Both the position numbers and the translations under genes were made by a program. A DNA stretch of 8,405 bases, taken from positions 1 through 8,405 of the forward strand of contig CAAFWT010000131.1 of NCBI GenBank assembly GCA_900766785.1, given 5' to 3'. The number at the start of each line of letters is the position of its first letter. Position 1 is the stretch's first letter. Origin of the DNA: an uncultured Paraprevotella sp. (GTDB lineage Bacteria > Bacteroidota > Bacteroidia > Bacteroidales > Bacteroidaceae). Below the pieces are notes generated by a model. That model searched no databases and was not told the origin of the DNA. It saw only the letters and a program-made list of their open reading frames with translations. Below, in pieces: positions 1-6,086 of this stretch.

Positions 1-40
1 GCTCTGTAGATATTCCGTGGGGAATTATAGAACTAGTCCT
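1..40. repeat. 40-bp direct repeat, copy 1 (cut by window edge)
   Basis: The first 40 bases recur exactly, 40 of 40, at 461-500. The repeat may extend to the left of the window, so its true length is unknown. Its last five bases (36-40, gtcct) are also the foot of the outer inverted-repeat stem, pairing with 395-399. Spacing between the copies is 460 bp, so this may be one unit of a tandem array or a pair of repeats bracketing the structured element. No coding meaning is apparent. Confidence 0.9.
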
Positions 41-399
41 CTGGCGTACTGCCCTCCAGGCAGATACTTATGTGTTTGGGTTTATCCGGGCACATCTCCA
101 CTTCGTTCCGATGTACACCGGTTACTCATGGTAGTGCCTTAACTTCGTTGAATCTCGGCTGCACTCGGCATAGTCGGAGCACGCTCCACTCTGCTCTCAT
201 TTGCACGAGATTTCCAGGCACCAGAGCGCTATGTGTAGCATCTTGTCCTGTAAAAACCAGAGGAAAACTATCACATCATATAGGTGCTCCGAGGCGCTCT
301 GGTGCCTGGAAGGCACTACTTTTAGTAACCGAGGGCAACGCCCTTGGTCCTCACGTCCGTCCAATAAGCATCTGCCTGGAGGGCAGTACGCCGCAGGAC
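36..399. repeat. nested inverted-repeat element (possible structured RNA or cruciform)
   Basis: This non-coding element of about 364 bp has two nested long stems. The outer stem pairs 36-71 with 364-399, 33 of 36 positions Watson-Crick; its core, 43-71 with 364-392, matches 28 of 29. The inner stem uses right arm 294-329: 212-229 pairs perfectly with 294-311 (18 bp), and 121-140 pairs with 310-329 at 17 of 20. The loop between 230 and 293 is 64 nt. Local hairpins also occur: ctgcc/ggcag at 49-63 and 372-386, gtgcc/ggcac at 302-316, and a 9-bp stem with loop aac at 328-348. So much self-complementarity is not expected by chance and suggests a folded RNA, a cruciform or a degenerate mobile element. 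I see no transposase, no group II intron domain V and no reverse transcriptase in the window, and I cannot assign a known family. The orientation of any transcript is unknown. Open frames crossing it (for example 70-522) look spurious: they are rich in Ser, Arg, Cys and Pro and simply follow the repeats. Confidence 0.75.
151..212. repeat. 62-bp imperfect palindrome inside the inner stem
   Basis: The ends pair as aatctcg (151-157) with cgagatt (206-212), then tgca (160-163) with tgca (202-205). A tip hairpin follows, with gcatagt (168-174) opposite actctgc (188-194), one mismatch, and ggag (176-179) opposite ctcc (184-187) around loop cacg. The segment sits exactly where the left arm of the inner stem is interrupted, so it is either a side arm of a folded RNA or a small palindromic insertion. 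It resembles palindromes I recall as recurrent in Bacteroidales genomes, but I cannot verify that. Confidence 0.75.
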
Positions 400-441
400 C
401 GGACCTCACCACGCAACGAAATCTGTCCAACCCGTCCAAAT

Positions 442-461
442 CCGTGTTTTAAAAGAAACGG
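442..461. repeat. 20-bp imperfect palindrome at the repeat junction
   Basis: The arms ccgtgtttt and aaaagaaacgg fold back with one G-A mismatch and one G-T pair around the centre of ttttaaaa. The palindrome ends at the first base of the second 40-bp direct repeat, so it marks the junction between the structured element and that repeat. It could be a short hairpin or a protein-binding site; nothing decides between them. Confidence 0.45.
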
Positions 462-500
462 CTCTGTAGATATTCCGTGGGGAATTATAGAACTAGTCCT
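461..500. repeat. 40-bp direct repeat, copy 2
   Basis: This is identical to 1-40. The bases after it (501-516) are only loosely like those after copy 1 (41-56), but both form a short hairpin, here ggca/tgcc at 503-514. The end of this copy plus gcgg (496-504) is perfectly complementary over 9 nt to 391-399. It could therefore compete with copy 1 for the foot of the outer stem. Confidence 0.9.
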
Positions 501-750
501 GCGGCATCGGTGCCCCCACTAAATATCGGCTGAACCAGCTAAATACATACCTAAAAATAATGCGGAGATACTTCACAGCATCTCCGCATAAACATAACTA
601 AACCTTAACTATGAAAAAATCTAATGAAATCTAACACCACAAAGTTAACACACTTTAAGCATATATCAAACGGTGAATAGCGCTTTTTTACGTTTGATTT
701 ACATTATTTAACATACGAGCACTCTGAAAGGGTAGTTTTTAGAATATAAG
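501..750. other. non-coding spacer between repeat region and miaB promoter
   Basis: I find no supported gene here. The segment contains two small hairpins near the repeat (503-514, and gctg/cagc at 529-539), a longer hairpin at 560-589, and then AT-rich sequence in which aaatctaa occurs twice close together around 607-632. From about 590 the base composition is clearly more AT-rich than in the genes, as expected of an intergenic promoter region. Confidence 0.6.
560..589. terminator. 10-bp hairpin, terminator-like mainly for leftward transcripts
   Basis: The stem atgcggagat (560-569) pairs perfectly with atctccgcat (580-589) around a 10-nt loop. On the + strand the bases that follow (aaacataac) are not a T tract. 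Reading leftward, the stem is followed by tattttta, a better intrinsic-terminator tail. It may therefore insulate the repeat region from leftward transcription, or act in both directions. It could also be a processed 3' end of a + transcript from the repeat region. Confidence 0.4.
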
Positions 751-786
751 TTCGGTCGCAGAACTGAAGAATTTTGGCTACCTTTG
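751..786 (+). promoter_or_regulatory. Bacteroidetes-type promoter for miaB
   Basis: The sequence tacctttg at 779-786 is an exact match to the Bacteroidetes sigma-ABfr -7 consensus TAnnTTTG. A weak -33 candidate is ttcg at 751-754, with spacing slightly longer than usual. Transcription would begin near 790-793, giving a leader of only about 20 nt before the ATG at 811. A short inverted repeat, agttc/gaact at 749-765, overlaps the -33 region and could be an operator, but this is speculative. Confidence 0.65.
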
Positions 787-810
787 CATCGAAATTGGGG
801 ATATTGTACA

Positions 811-2133
811 ATGAAGAAACTCTTGATAGAAACCTATGGCTGCCAAATGAATGTGGCAGACAGTGAGGTGGTGGCCAGCGTGATGGGGATGGCGGGATAT
901 GAAGTTTGCCAGGATATAGAGCAGGCCGATGCCGTTTTCCTGAACACATGCTCGGTGAGAGATAATGCTGAGCAGAAGATATTGAGCCGATTGGAGTTTC
1001 TCCACAGTCTGCAGAAGAAGGGACACCAGATTATCATAGGTGTGCTTGGCTGTATGGCCGAGCGTGTCAGGGATGAGCTCATCGAGAAGCATCATGTGGA
1101 CCTGGTGGCTGGCCCTGATGCCTATATGTCCTTGCCCGACTTGGTGGCACAGGTGGAATGTGGACAGAAAGCCATCAATGTGGAACTGTCTCTCACCGAG
1201 ACCTACCGCGATGTGGTGCCCCAGCGTATTTGCGGAGCACACATAGGCGGATTTGTAAGCATCATGCGCGGATGCAACAACTTCTGCCATTATTGTATAG
1301 TACCCTATACGCGCGGAAGGGAGAGGAGCAGGGACTTGGAGAGTATCCTGCGCGAATGCATGGACCTGCGGGACAGAGGATTCCGGGAGGTGACTCTCCT
1401 GGGACAGAATGTCAACAGCTATCGGGCCACAGATGCCGAGGGGCAGGAGACCAGTTTCCCACAGCTGCTGCAAAGGGTGGCCAGAGCGGTCCCTGAGATG
1501 CGTGTTCGCTTCACCACCAGTCATCCCAAGGACATGAGCGACGAGACCCTGTATGTGATTGCATCAGAGCCCAACATCTGTCACCACATACATCTGCCCG
1601 TGCAGAGTGGAAGTGACCGCATACTGAAACTCATGAACAGAAAATATACGCGTGAGTGGTATCTGCAGAGGGTGAGTGCCATAAGGCGCATCATTCCCGA
1701 CTGTGCCATCACCACCGACATCTTTGCCGGATACTGCAGTGAGACCGAGGAGGATCACAGGCAGAGTCTGAGTCTCATGCGTGAGTGTGCTTATGACAGT
1801 GCCTTCATGTTCAAGTATAGCGAACGGCCAGGGACCTATGCCAGCAAGCATCTGCCCGATGATATCCCCGAGGAGACCAAGGTGAGAAGACTGAACGAAC
1901 TCATTGCGCTTCAGAACGAACTCTCTGCCGAAAGCAACAGACGCTGCATAGGGCAGGAGGTGGAGGTGCTCATAGAGGGAGTGAGCAAGCGCAGCCGTGA
2001 GGAGCTCTTCGGACGCACAGGTCAGAACAAGGTGGTGATCATTCCGCGAGGAGAGCACCGCATAGGGCAGACAGTGAAGGCACGCATACTGGAGAGCAGC
2101 AGTGCCACACTCCGAGGAGAGGTGATAGGATAA
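811..2133 (+). CDS. miaB: tRNA-2-methylthio-N6-isopentenyladenosine(37) synthase MiaB
   Basis: MiaB is a radical-SAM methylthiotransferase that converts i6A37 to ms2i6A37 in tRNAs reading UNN codons, using two 4Fe-4S clusters in the cytosol. The 440-residue product has normal family length. The N-terminal UPF0004 domain carries the three cluster cysteines C11 (ETYGCQMN), C47 (NTCSVR) and C81 (LGCMAE). The radical-SAM motif CNNFCHYC has C155, C159 and C162 and is followed by VPYTRGRERSR. The C-terminal TRAM domain spans roughly residues 375-440. I chose the ATG at 811 because the protein then begins MKKLLIETYGCQMN, as family members do. An upstream in-frame TTG at 784 lies inside the promoter -7 box and would be untranscribed. 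The gene heads the gene block, and ftsX starts 19 bp after its stop. Confidence 0.96.
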   Translation: MKKLLIETYGCQMNVADSEVVASVMGMAGYEVCQDIEQADAVFLNTCSVRDNAEQKILSRLEFLHSLQKKGHQIIIGVLGCMAERVRDELIEKHHVDLVAGPDAYMSLPDLVAQVECGQKAINVELSLTETYRDVVPQRICGAHIGGFVSIMRGCNNFCHYCIVPYTRGRERSRDLESILRECMDLRDRGFREVTLLGQNVNSYRATDAEGQETSFPQLLQRVARAVPEMRVRFTTSHPKDMSDETLYVIASEPNICHHIHLPVQSGSDRILKLMNRKYTREWYLQRVSAIRRIIPDCAITTDIFAGYCSETEEDHRQSLSLMRECAYDSAFMFKYSERPGTYASKHLPDDIPEETKVRRLNELIALQNELSAESNRRCIGQEVEVLIEGVSKRSREELFGRTGQNKVVIIPRGEHRIGQTVKARILESSSATLRGEVIG

Positions 2134-2152
2134 GGATGGGAGGAACCAAGCA

Positions 2153-3019
2153 ATGGGAAAGTATGGAGTAAGCTCTTTCTGGAAGATACAGACCATCACC
2201 AGTGTAATCAGCACAGGCATGGTACTGGTGCTGCTGGGGCTGATGGTGCTGCTGGGACAGGCTGCGCGTATGCTGGCTGATTCTGTAAAGGAGAACCTCA
2301 CAGTGACGGTGGTCCTGGAGGATGAGGCTGATGATGCCAAGGCACATCTGATAGCCGACACCTTGCAGCAGAAACCTTACGTGGCAGGATTGCAGTATAT
2401 CAGCCGTGAGGAGGCTCTGCGCGAGCATGTGGAAAGCATGGGGATAGGTTCGGCAGAGTTTTTGGACTCCAACCCCTTCTCCATCTCCTTTGAGATAAAG
2501 ATGAAGCCGGAATATTCGGACAATGACAGTCTGGCTTGGATAAGCAAGGAGCTGGAATCCACCCCGATGGTGACCGATGTCATCTATCAGGATGACCTGG
2601 TGAAGAGTGTCAACGAGAATATCCGGCGTGTGACGGCTGTGCTGCTGGTGATAGCAGTGTTGCTGGTGATTATCTCGCTGAGTCTGATTCACAACACAGT
2701 CCGACTGAGTGTGTATGCACAGCGCTTCACCATCCGCACCATGAAGTTGGTGGGAGCGCGATGGAACTTTATCCGCCGACCTTTCCTGTGGAAGGCTGTG
2801 GGGATAGGCGTACTGGCAGCCTTGCTGGCAGACATAGTCCTCTTGGCAGCCATTCGCTGGGCTGTGAGCAACGATCCCGAGGTGGCCAGCTTTGTCACCC
2901 TGGAGAGCATGGCCATAGCAGGAGGATGTGTCCTGGCTGTGGGTCTGCTCATCACGGTCCTGTGCACATTCGTCTCTGTGACACATTATCTGAAGGCGCG
3001 TGAGTCGTCGCTTTATTGA
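2153..3019 (+). CDS. ftsX: cell division protein FtsX
   Basis: FtsX is the membrane subunit of the FtsEX complex, which couples ATP hydrolysis by FtsE at the division site to activation of peptidoglycan hydrolases outside the membrane. The 288-residue protein shows the expected plan: TM1 at about 15-36, an extracytoplasmic domain at about 37-158, then TM2 at 160-180, TM3 at 213-236 and TM4 at 254-276. The conserved cytoplasmic segment RTMKLVGARWNFIRRPF (195-211) is the FtsE-contact region of this permease family. The start is set by the MGKYGVSSFWKIQTITS opening and a purine-rich ggatgggagga stretch about 8 nt upstream. No ftsE lies next to it in this window; separation of ftsX from ftsE is, as I recall, usual in Bacteroidetes. 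Confidence 0.93.
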   Translation: MGKYGVSSFWKIQTITSVISTGMVLVLLGLMVLLGQAARMLADSVKENLTVTVVLEDEADDAKAHLIADTLQQKPYVAGLQYISREEALREHVESMGIGSAEFLDSNPFSISFEIKMKPEYSDNDSLAWISKELESTPMVTDVIYQDDLVKSVNENIRRVTAVLLVIAVLLVIISLSLIHNTVRLSVYAQRFTIRTMKLVGARWNFIRRPFLWKAVGIGVLAALLADIVLLAAIRWAVSNDPEVASFVTLESMAIAGGCVLAVGLLITVLCTFVSVTHYLKARESSLY

Positions 3020-3047
3020 CATTATTATAAATATATCATATACGGCA

Positions 3048-3299
3048 ATGAACAATTTTGCATTTGACAAGAAAAACTATGTGCTTCTGGCCATTGGCAT
3101 GCTTGTCGTGATAGTAGGCTTGATTCTGATGTCCGGTTCGGGCAGCAGCGAGGGAGTCTTCAATCCCGACATCTTCAGTGTGCGCCGCATCAGGGTGGCT
3201 CCTGTGGTGTGCCTCTTCGGCTTTGTGTTTATCATCTTTGCCATCATGCACAAACCTGCTGACAAGCAGGATGAGGTAAAGGAGGACGCCAATGAATAG
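3048..3299 (+). CDS. DUF3098 family small inner-membrane protein
   Basis: This 83-residue protein has two predicted membrane helices (about 11-28 and 50-66), joined by a loop with the family signature FNPDIFSVRRI (38-48), and a charged C-terminal tail (about 69-83). It matches the DUF3098 family, which is typical of Bacteroidetes and found between ftsX and uppP. Its function is unknown; the neighbourhood suggests a role in the envelope or division, which is inference. I chose the ATG at 3048 because the homologous part starts MNNFAFDKKNYV. An earlier in-frame start at 3000 would overlap the end of ftsX and add 16 unrelated residues. The stop overlaps the start of uppP by 8 nt, implying translational coupling. 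Confidence 0.85.
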   Translation: MNNFAFDKKNYVLLAIGMLVVIVGLILMSGSGSSEGVFNPDIFSVRRIRVAPVVCLFGFVFIIFAIMHKPADKQDEVKEDANE

Positions 3300-4131
3300 T
3301 TTGCAGGCACTCTTGCTGGGTCTCCTGCAGGGCTTGACAGAATACCTTCCTGTGAGTAGCAGTGGTCATCTGGCCATTGGTGCCTATCTCTTTGGAGTGG
3401 ATGGAGAGGAGAGTATGGCCTTCACCATCGTTGTGCATGTGGCCACAGTGCTCAGCACACTGGTGATTCTGTGGCGCGAGATAGTGTGGATATTGCGTGG
3501 AGTTTGGTGTCAGCTGACAGGTAAAGTCAGTGCACAGTCTGCAGGTTCATCTTCCTGCTCATCACTCAATGCCGAGACCCGATATGCCATCAACATACTG
3601 ATATCCATGATACCCGTAGGTATCGTGGGCCTGTTCTTCAAGGAGCAGGTGGAGCAGATATTCGGGTCGGGACTTACCATAGTGGGCATCATGCTGCTGG
3701 TGACAGCGGCACTGCTGGTCTTTTCCTATTACGCCAGACCACGCCAGCGAGAGAGCATCAGTCCGCTTCATGCTTTCCTGATAGGTATAGGTCAGGCATT
3801 GGCAGTCATGCCCGGTCTTTCCCGCTCTGGCACCACTATTGCCACGGGATTGCTTCTGGGCAACAAGAAGGAAAGTATGGCACAGTTCTCTTTCCTCATG
3901 GTCATCCCTCCCATCCTGGGTGAGGCTTTGCTTGATGTACTGAAATTGATGAAGGGCGATGAGGCTTTCGGCGACATAGAGTTCCTTCCACTGGCAGTGG
4001 GATTCCTGGCAGCTTTTGTGTCGGGGTGTGCTGCCTGCCGCTGGATGATTAGCATCGTGCGTAAGGGCAAACTGCTGTATTTCGGCATTTACTGTGCCCT
4101 GGTGGCCCTTCTGGTCCTGTTCTTCGCATAG
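3292..4131 (+). CDS. uppP: undecaprenyl-diphosphate phosphatase UppP (BacA)
   Basis: UppP dephosphorylates undecaprenyl diphosphate at the membrane, regenerating the lipid carrier for peptidoglycan and surface polysaccharides; excess gives bacitracin resistance. The 279-residue, strongly hydrophobic protein has family length. The first signature is QGLTEYLPVSSSGH (13-26), containing the (E/Q)xxxE pair Q13 and E17 and the serine-rich loop. The second signature is PGLSRSGTT (174-182), with catalytic Arg at R178. H49 lies in VVHVAT. The segment YAINILISMIPVGIVGLFFK (98-117) is also typical. A Ser-rich stretch at about 79-92 is a variable cytoplasmic loop. The ATG lies inside the end of the DUF3098 gene, so the two are probably translated together; truB follows after 26 bp. 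Confidence 0.95.
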   Translation: MNSLQALLLGLLQGLTEYLPVSSSGHLAIGAYLFGVDGEESMAFTIVVHVATVLSTLVILWREIVWILRGVWCQLTGKVSAQSAGSSSCSSLNAETRYAINILISMIPVGIVGLFFKEQVEQIFGSGLTIVGIMLLVTAALLVFSYYARPRQRESISPLHAFLIGIGQALAVMPGLSRSGTTIATGLLLGNKKESMAQFSFLMVIPPILGEALLDVLKLMKGDEAFGDIEFLPLAVGFLAAFVSGCAACRWMISIVRKGKLLYFGIYCALVALLVLFFA

Positions 4132-4157
4132 GAGAGAACATCTAACGGGTGAGAGAG

Positions 4158-4874
4158 ATGAATATCAGCAAGGGAGAGATACTGCATATCGACAAGCCTC
4201 TGGGCTGGACCAGTTTCAATGTGGTGGCCAGGGTGCGCTGGCTCATCTGCCGTAAGGCTGGCATCAAGAAGCTCAAGGTGGGGCATGCAGGCACACTGGA
4301 CCCCTTGGCCACAGGTGTCATGACCGTCTGTGTGGGCAAGGCCACTCGACTCATACCGCAGTTGCAGGCTCATACCAAGGAGTATGTGGCCACCTTGCAA
4401 TTAGGTGCCACCACACCATCCTTTGACCTGGAGAAACCCGTGGATGCCACATATCCCACCAGTCATATCACTCGTGAAGGGGTACTGGAGGTGTTGCAGA
4501 CATTCATCGGAGAGATAGAGCAGGTGCCACCATCCTTCTCTGCCTGCAAGGTGAATGGTCATCGGGCATATGATTTGGCGCGCAAGGGACAGGAGGTCAC
4601 CTTACAGCCCAAGCTGTTGGTCATAGACCGCCTGGAACTGATCCACTTTGATGCCGAGAAAATGCAGATGACCATAGGAGTGACCTGTAGCAAGGGAACC
4701 TATATCCGAGCCTTGGCACGCGACATCGGACAGGCATTACACAGTGGTGCTCATCTGCTTTCGTTGCGACGCACACGCGTGGGAGAGGTGAGTGTGGAAG
4801 ACTGCATGGACATGGAGCATTTCGCCGAATGGCTTGACACGCAGGAAATCATTCAGGAGCCCACACAGTCCTGA
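4158..4874 (+). CDS. truB: tRNA pseudouridine(55) synthase TruB
   Basis: TruB isomerises U55 in the T-loop of nearly all tRNAs to pseudouridine. The 238-residue protein has the conserved opening KPLGWTSFNVV (13-23) and the catalytic motif GHAGTLDPLATG (42-53), with the nucleophile at D48. VPPSFSACKVNGHRAYDLAR (123-142) and CSKGTYIRALARDIG (177-191) are also family motifs. There is no clear C-terminal PUA domain, as in short Bacteroidetes TruB proteins. I favour the ATG at 4158, giving MNISKGEILHIDKP, over the in-frame GTG at 4149, which would add only three residues. The next gene, queA, is separated by the largest gap in the block (127 bp). Confidence 0.94.
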   Translation: MNISKGEILHIDKPLGWTSFNVVARVRWLICRKAGIKKLKVGHAGTLDPLATGVMTVCVGKATRLIPQLQAHTKEYVATLQLGATTPSFDLEKPVDATYPTSHITREGVLEVLQTFIGEIEQVPPSFSACKVNGHRAYDLARKGQEVTLQPKLLVIDRLELIHFDAEKMQMTIGVTCSKGTYIRALARDIGQALHSGAHLLSLRRTRVGEVSVEDCMDMEHFAEWLDTQEIIQEPTQS

Positions 4875-4891
4875 GAAAGAGACGAGGTATC

Positions 4892-4905
4892 TATATATAT
4901 ATATA
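4892..4905. repeat. (TA)7 dinucleotide tract
   Basis: Seven uninterrupted TA units lie 17 bp after the truB stop and about 100 bp before queA. This is the only simple-sequence tract of this kind I noticed in the window. It could mark an easily melted region near an internal promoter, or vary in length by slippage. No TAnnTTTG box accompanies it. Confidence 0.8.
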
Positions 4906-4916
4906 ATAGTATAGCA

Positions 4917-4977
4917 GCACGCAGGTATTCTGCCTTTCACTGATGGTGGCAGACGTTATAGCCACAGTCATGCGTGC
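4917..4977 (+). other. stem-loop candidate in the queA leader
   Basis: The arms gcacgca (4917-4923) and tgcgtgc (4971-4977) are perfectly complementary and close a 61-nt region. Inside are two mutually exclusive short stems: ctgcc/ggcag (4930-4934 with 4948-4952) and gtggc/gccac (4946-4950 with 4961-4965). The alternative pairings, and the position 24 nt before the queA ATG, fit a leader control element, a processing site or an sRNA. I do not see a preQ1-I-like arrangement (small hairpin with A-rich tail pairing back into its loop), so I do not call a riboswitch. An A-rich stretch (4981-5000) then leads to the start codon, as is usual in Bacteroidetes. Confidence 0.4.
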
Positions 4978-5001
4978 AGGATAAAGAATAAGAAAAAGAA
5001 T

Positions 5002-6084
5002 ATGAAACTGTCCCAGTTTAAATTCAAGTTGCCAGAGGAGCGTATCGCTCAGGAGCCAGCGCGTTTTCGCGATGAGTGCCGATTGATGGTCATACATGCC
5101 AAGAGTGGCATCATAGAGCATCGTGAATCATTCCGTGACATTCTCAACTATGTGGATGAAAAGGATGTCTTCGTGTTTAATGACACGAAGGTGTTCCCTG
5201 CACGACTTTATGGAAACAAGGAGAAGACAGGTGCCAGGATAGAGGTTTTCCTGCTGAGAGAACTCAATGCCGACATGCGTCTGTGGGACGTCTTGGTGGA
5301 TCCTGCCCGTAAGATACGTATTGGCAACAAACTCTATTTCGGTGAGAACGAGTCCATGGTGGCAGAAGTCATCGACAACACCACCAGCCGTGGGCGCACC
5401 CTCCGCTTCCTCTATGACGGACCTCACGAGGAGTTTAAGCGTGCACTGTTCTCCTTGGGAGAGGCTCCCCTGCCCAAGAATATCATCACCCGTCCCACCC
5501 GTGAGGACGACCTGGAGAACTTCCAATGTATCTTTGCCAAAAACGAGGGGGCTGTGACAGCTCCTGCATCTGGTCTGCATTTCTCTCCTCAGCTGATGAA
5601 GATTATGGAGATCAAGGGACTGGAGTTTGCCTATGTCACCCTGCATTGTGGCTTAGGATGCTTCAGAGATATCGATGTGGAAGATCTCACCAAGCATAAG
5701 ATGGACAGCGAGGAGATGCACGTAACGGCTCCTGCATGCGATACTGTCAATAAGGCCAAGGCCGAAGGACATCGTGTGATAGCGGTGGGAACCACTGTGC
5801 AGCGTGTTCTGGAGACTGCCGTCAGTGCCGATGGACGTCTGAAAGAGTACAGTGGCTGGACCAATAAGTTCATATTCCCGCCATACCAGTTTACCCTGGC
5901 CGATGCCATGGTGGCCAATTTCTATATGCCCTACAGCACCTTGCTGATGCTGTCGTGTGCCTATGGCGGTTATGACCTGATGATGACCGCTTACAAGGAA
6001 GCTCTGAAATTCAATGAGAATGACCCCGAGCACCGTTATCGCTTTGGCACTTACGGTGATGCCATGTTCATTCTGCAGGATTGA
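5002..6084 (+). CDS. queA: S-adenosylmethionine:tRNA ribosyltransferase-isomerase QueA
   Basis: QueA transfers and isomerises the ribosyl group of SAM onto 7-aminomethyl-7-deazaguanine at position 34, giving epoxyqueuosine in tRNAs with GUN anticodons. The 360-residue product is slightly longer than the roughly 350 usual in Bacteroidetes. Family motifs are MKLSQFKFKLPEERIAQEP at the start, FNDTKVFPARLYG (59-71), GEAPLPKNI (153-161), NEGAVTAPASGLHF (181-194), VEDLTKHKMDSEEM (226-239), AVGTTVQRVLE (261-271) and a closing YRFGTYGDAMFI (346-357). The segment TLHCGLGCF (213-221) has cysteines where I recall TLHVGxGxF. An 8-residue stretch, FNENDPEH (337-344), precedes the last motif and explains the extra length. 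The start is a clear ATG behind an A-rich leader. folK follows after 2 bp. Confidence 0.95.
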   Translation: MKLSQFKFKLPEERIAQEPARFRDECRLMVIHAKSGIIEHRESFRDILNYVDEKDVFVFNDTKVFPARLYGNKEKTGARIEVFLLRELNADMRLWDVLVDPARKIRIGNKLYFGENESMVAEVIDNTTSRGRTLRFLYDGPHEEFKRALFSLGEAPLPKNIITRPTREDDLENFQCIFAKNEGAVTAPASGLHFSPQLMKIMEIKGLEFAYVTLHCGLGCFRDIDVEDLTKHKMDSEEMHVTAPACDTVNKAKAEGHRVIAVGTTVQRVLETAVSADGRLKEYSGWTNKFIFPPYQFTLADAMVANFYMPYSTLLMLSCAYGGYDLMMTAYKEALKFNENDPEHRYRFGTYGDAMFILQD

Positions 6085-6086
6085 GC

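Noticed and set aside
1..500. CRISPR array, group II intron or retron as an explanation for the repeat region
   Set aside because: Only two direct copies 460 bp apart are seen, with no short regular spacers. No intron domain V-like hairpin or reverse-transcriptase reading frame is present. A retron or intron protein to the left of the window cannot be excluded.
461..520. Insertion-sequence end with target-site duplication
   Set aside because: The 40-bp exact repeat is far longer than normal target duplications, and no transposase fragment is visible in any frame between the copies.
70..522. 150-codon open frame across the repeat region on the + strand
   Set aside because: Its sequence is dictated by the inverted and direct repeats, its composition is unlike the neighbouring proteins (many Ser, Arg, Cys, Pro), it has no recognisable domain, and open frames of 80-83 codons overlap it in other frames and on the other strand.
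784..810. TTG start nine codons upstream for miaB
   Set aside because: It lies within the TAnnTTTG promoter box, upstream of the expected transcription start, and the added residues match nothing typical of MiaB.
778..3070. Long antisense open frames opposite miaB and ftsX (778-1524, 1564-2361, 2039-3070)
   Set aside because: They mirror strongly conserved genes on the + strand, are rich in His, Gln, Ser and Cys, show no domain, and overlap one another. They are shadows of codon bias in the real genes.
4892..4980. preQ1 riboswitch upstream of queA
   Set aside because: The preQ1-I arrangement of a short hairpin with an A-rich tail pairing into its loop is not recognisable, and I cannot run the covariance models. 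It is kept only as a generic stem-loop candidate.
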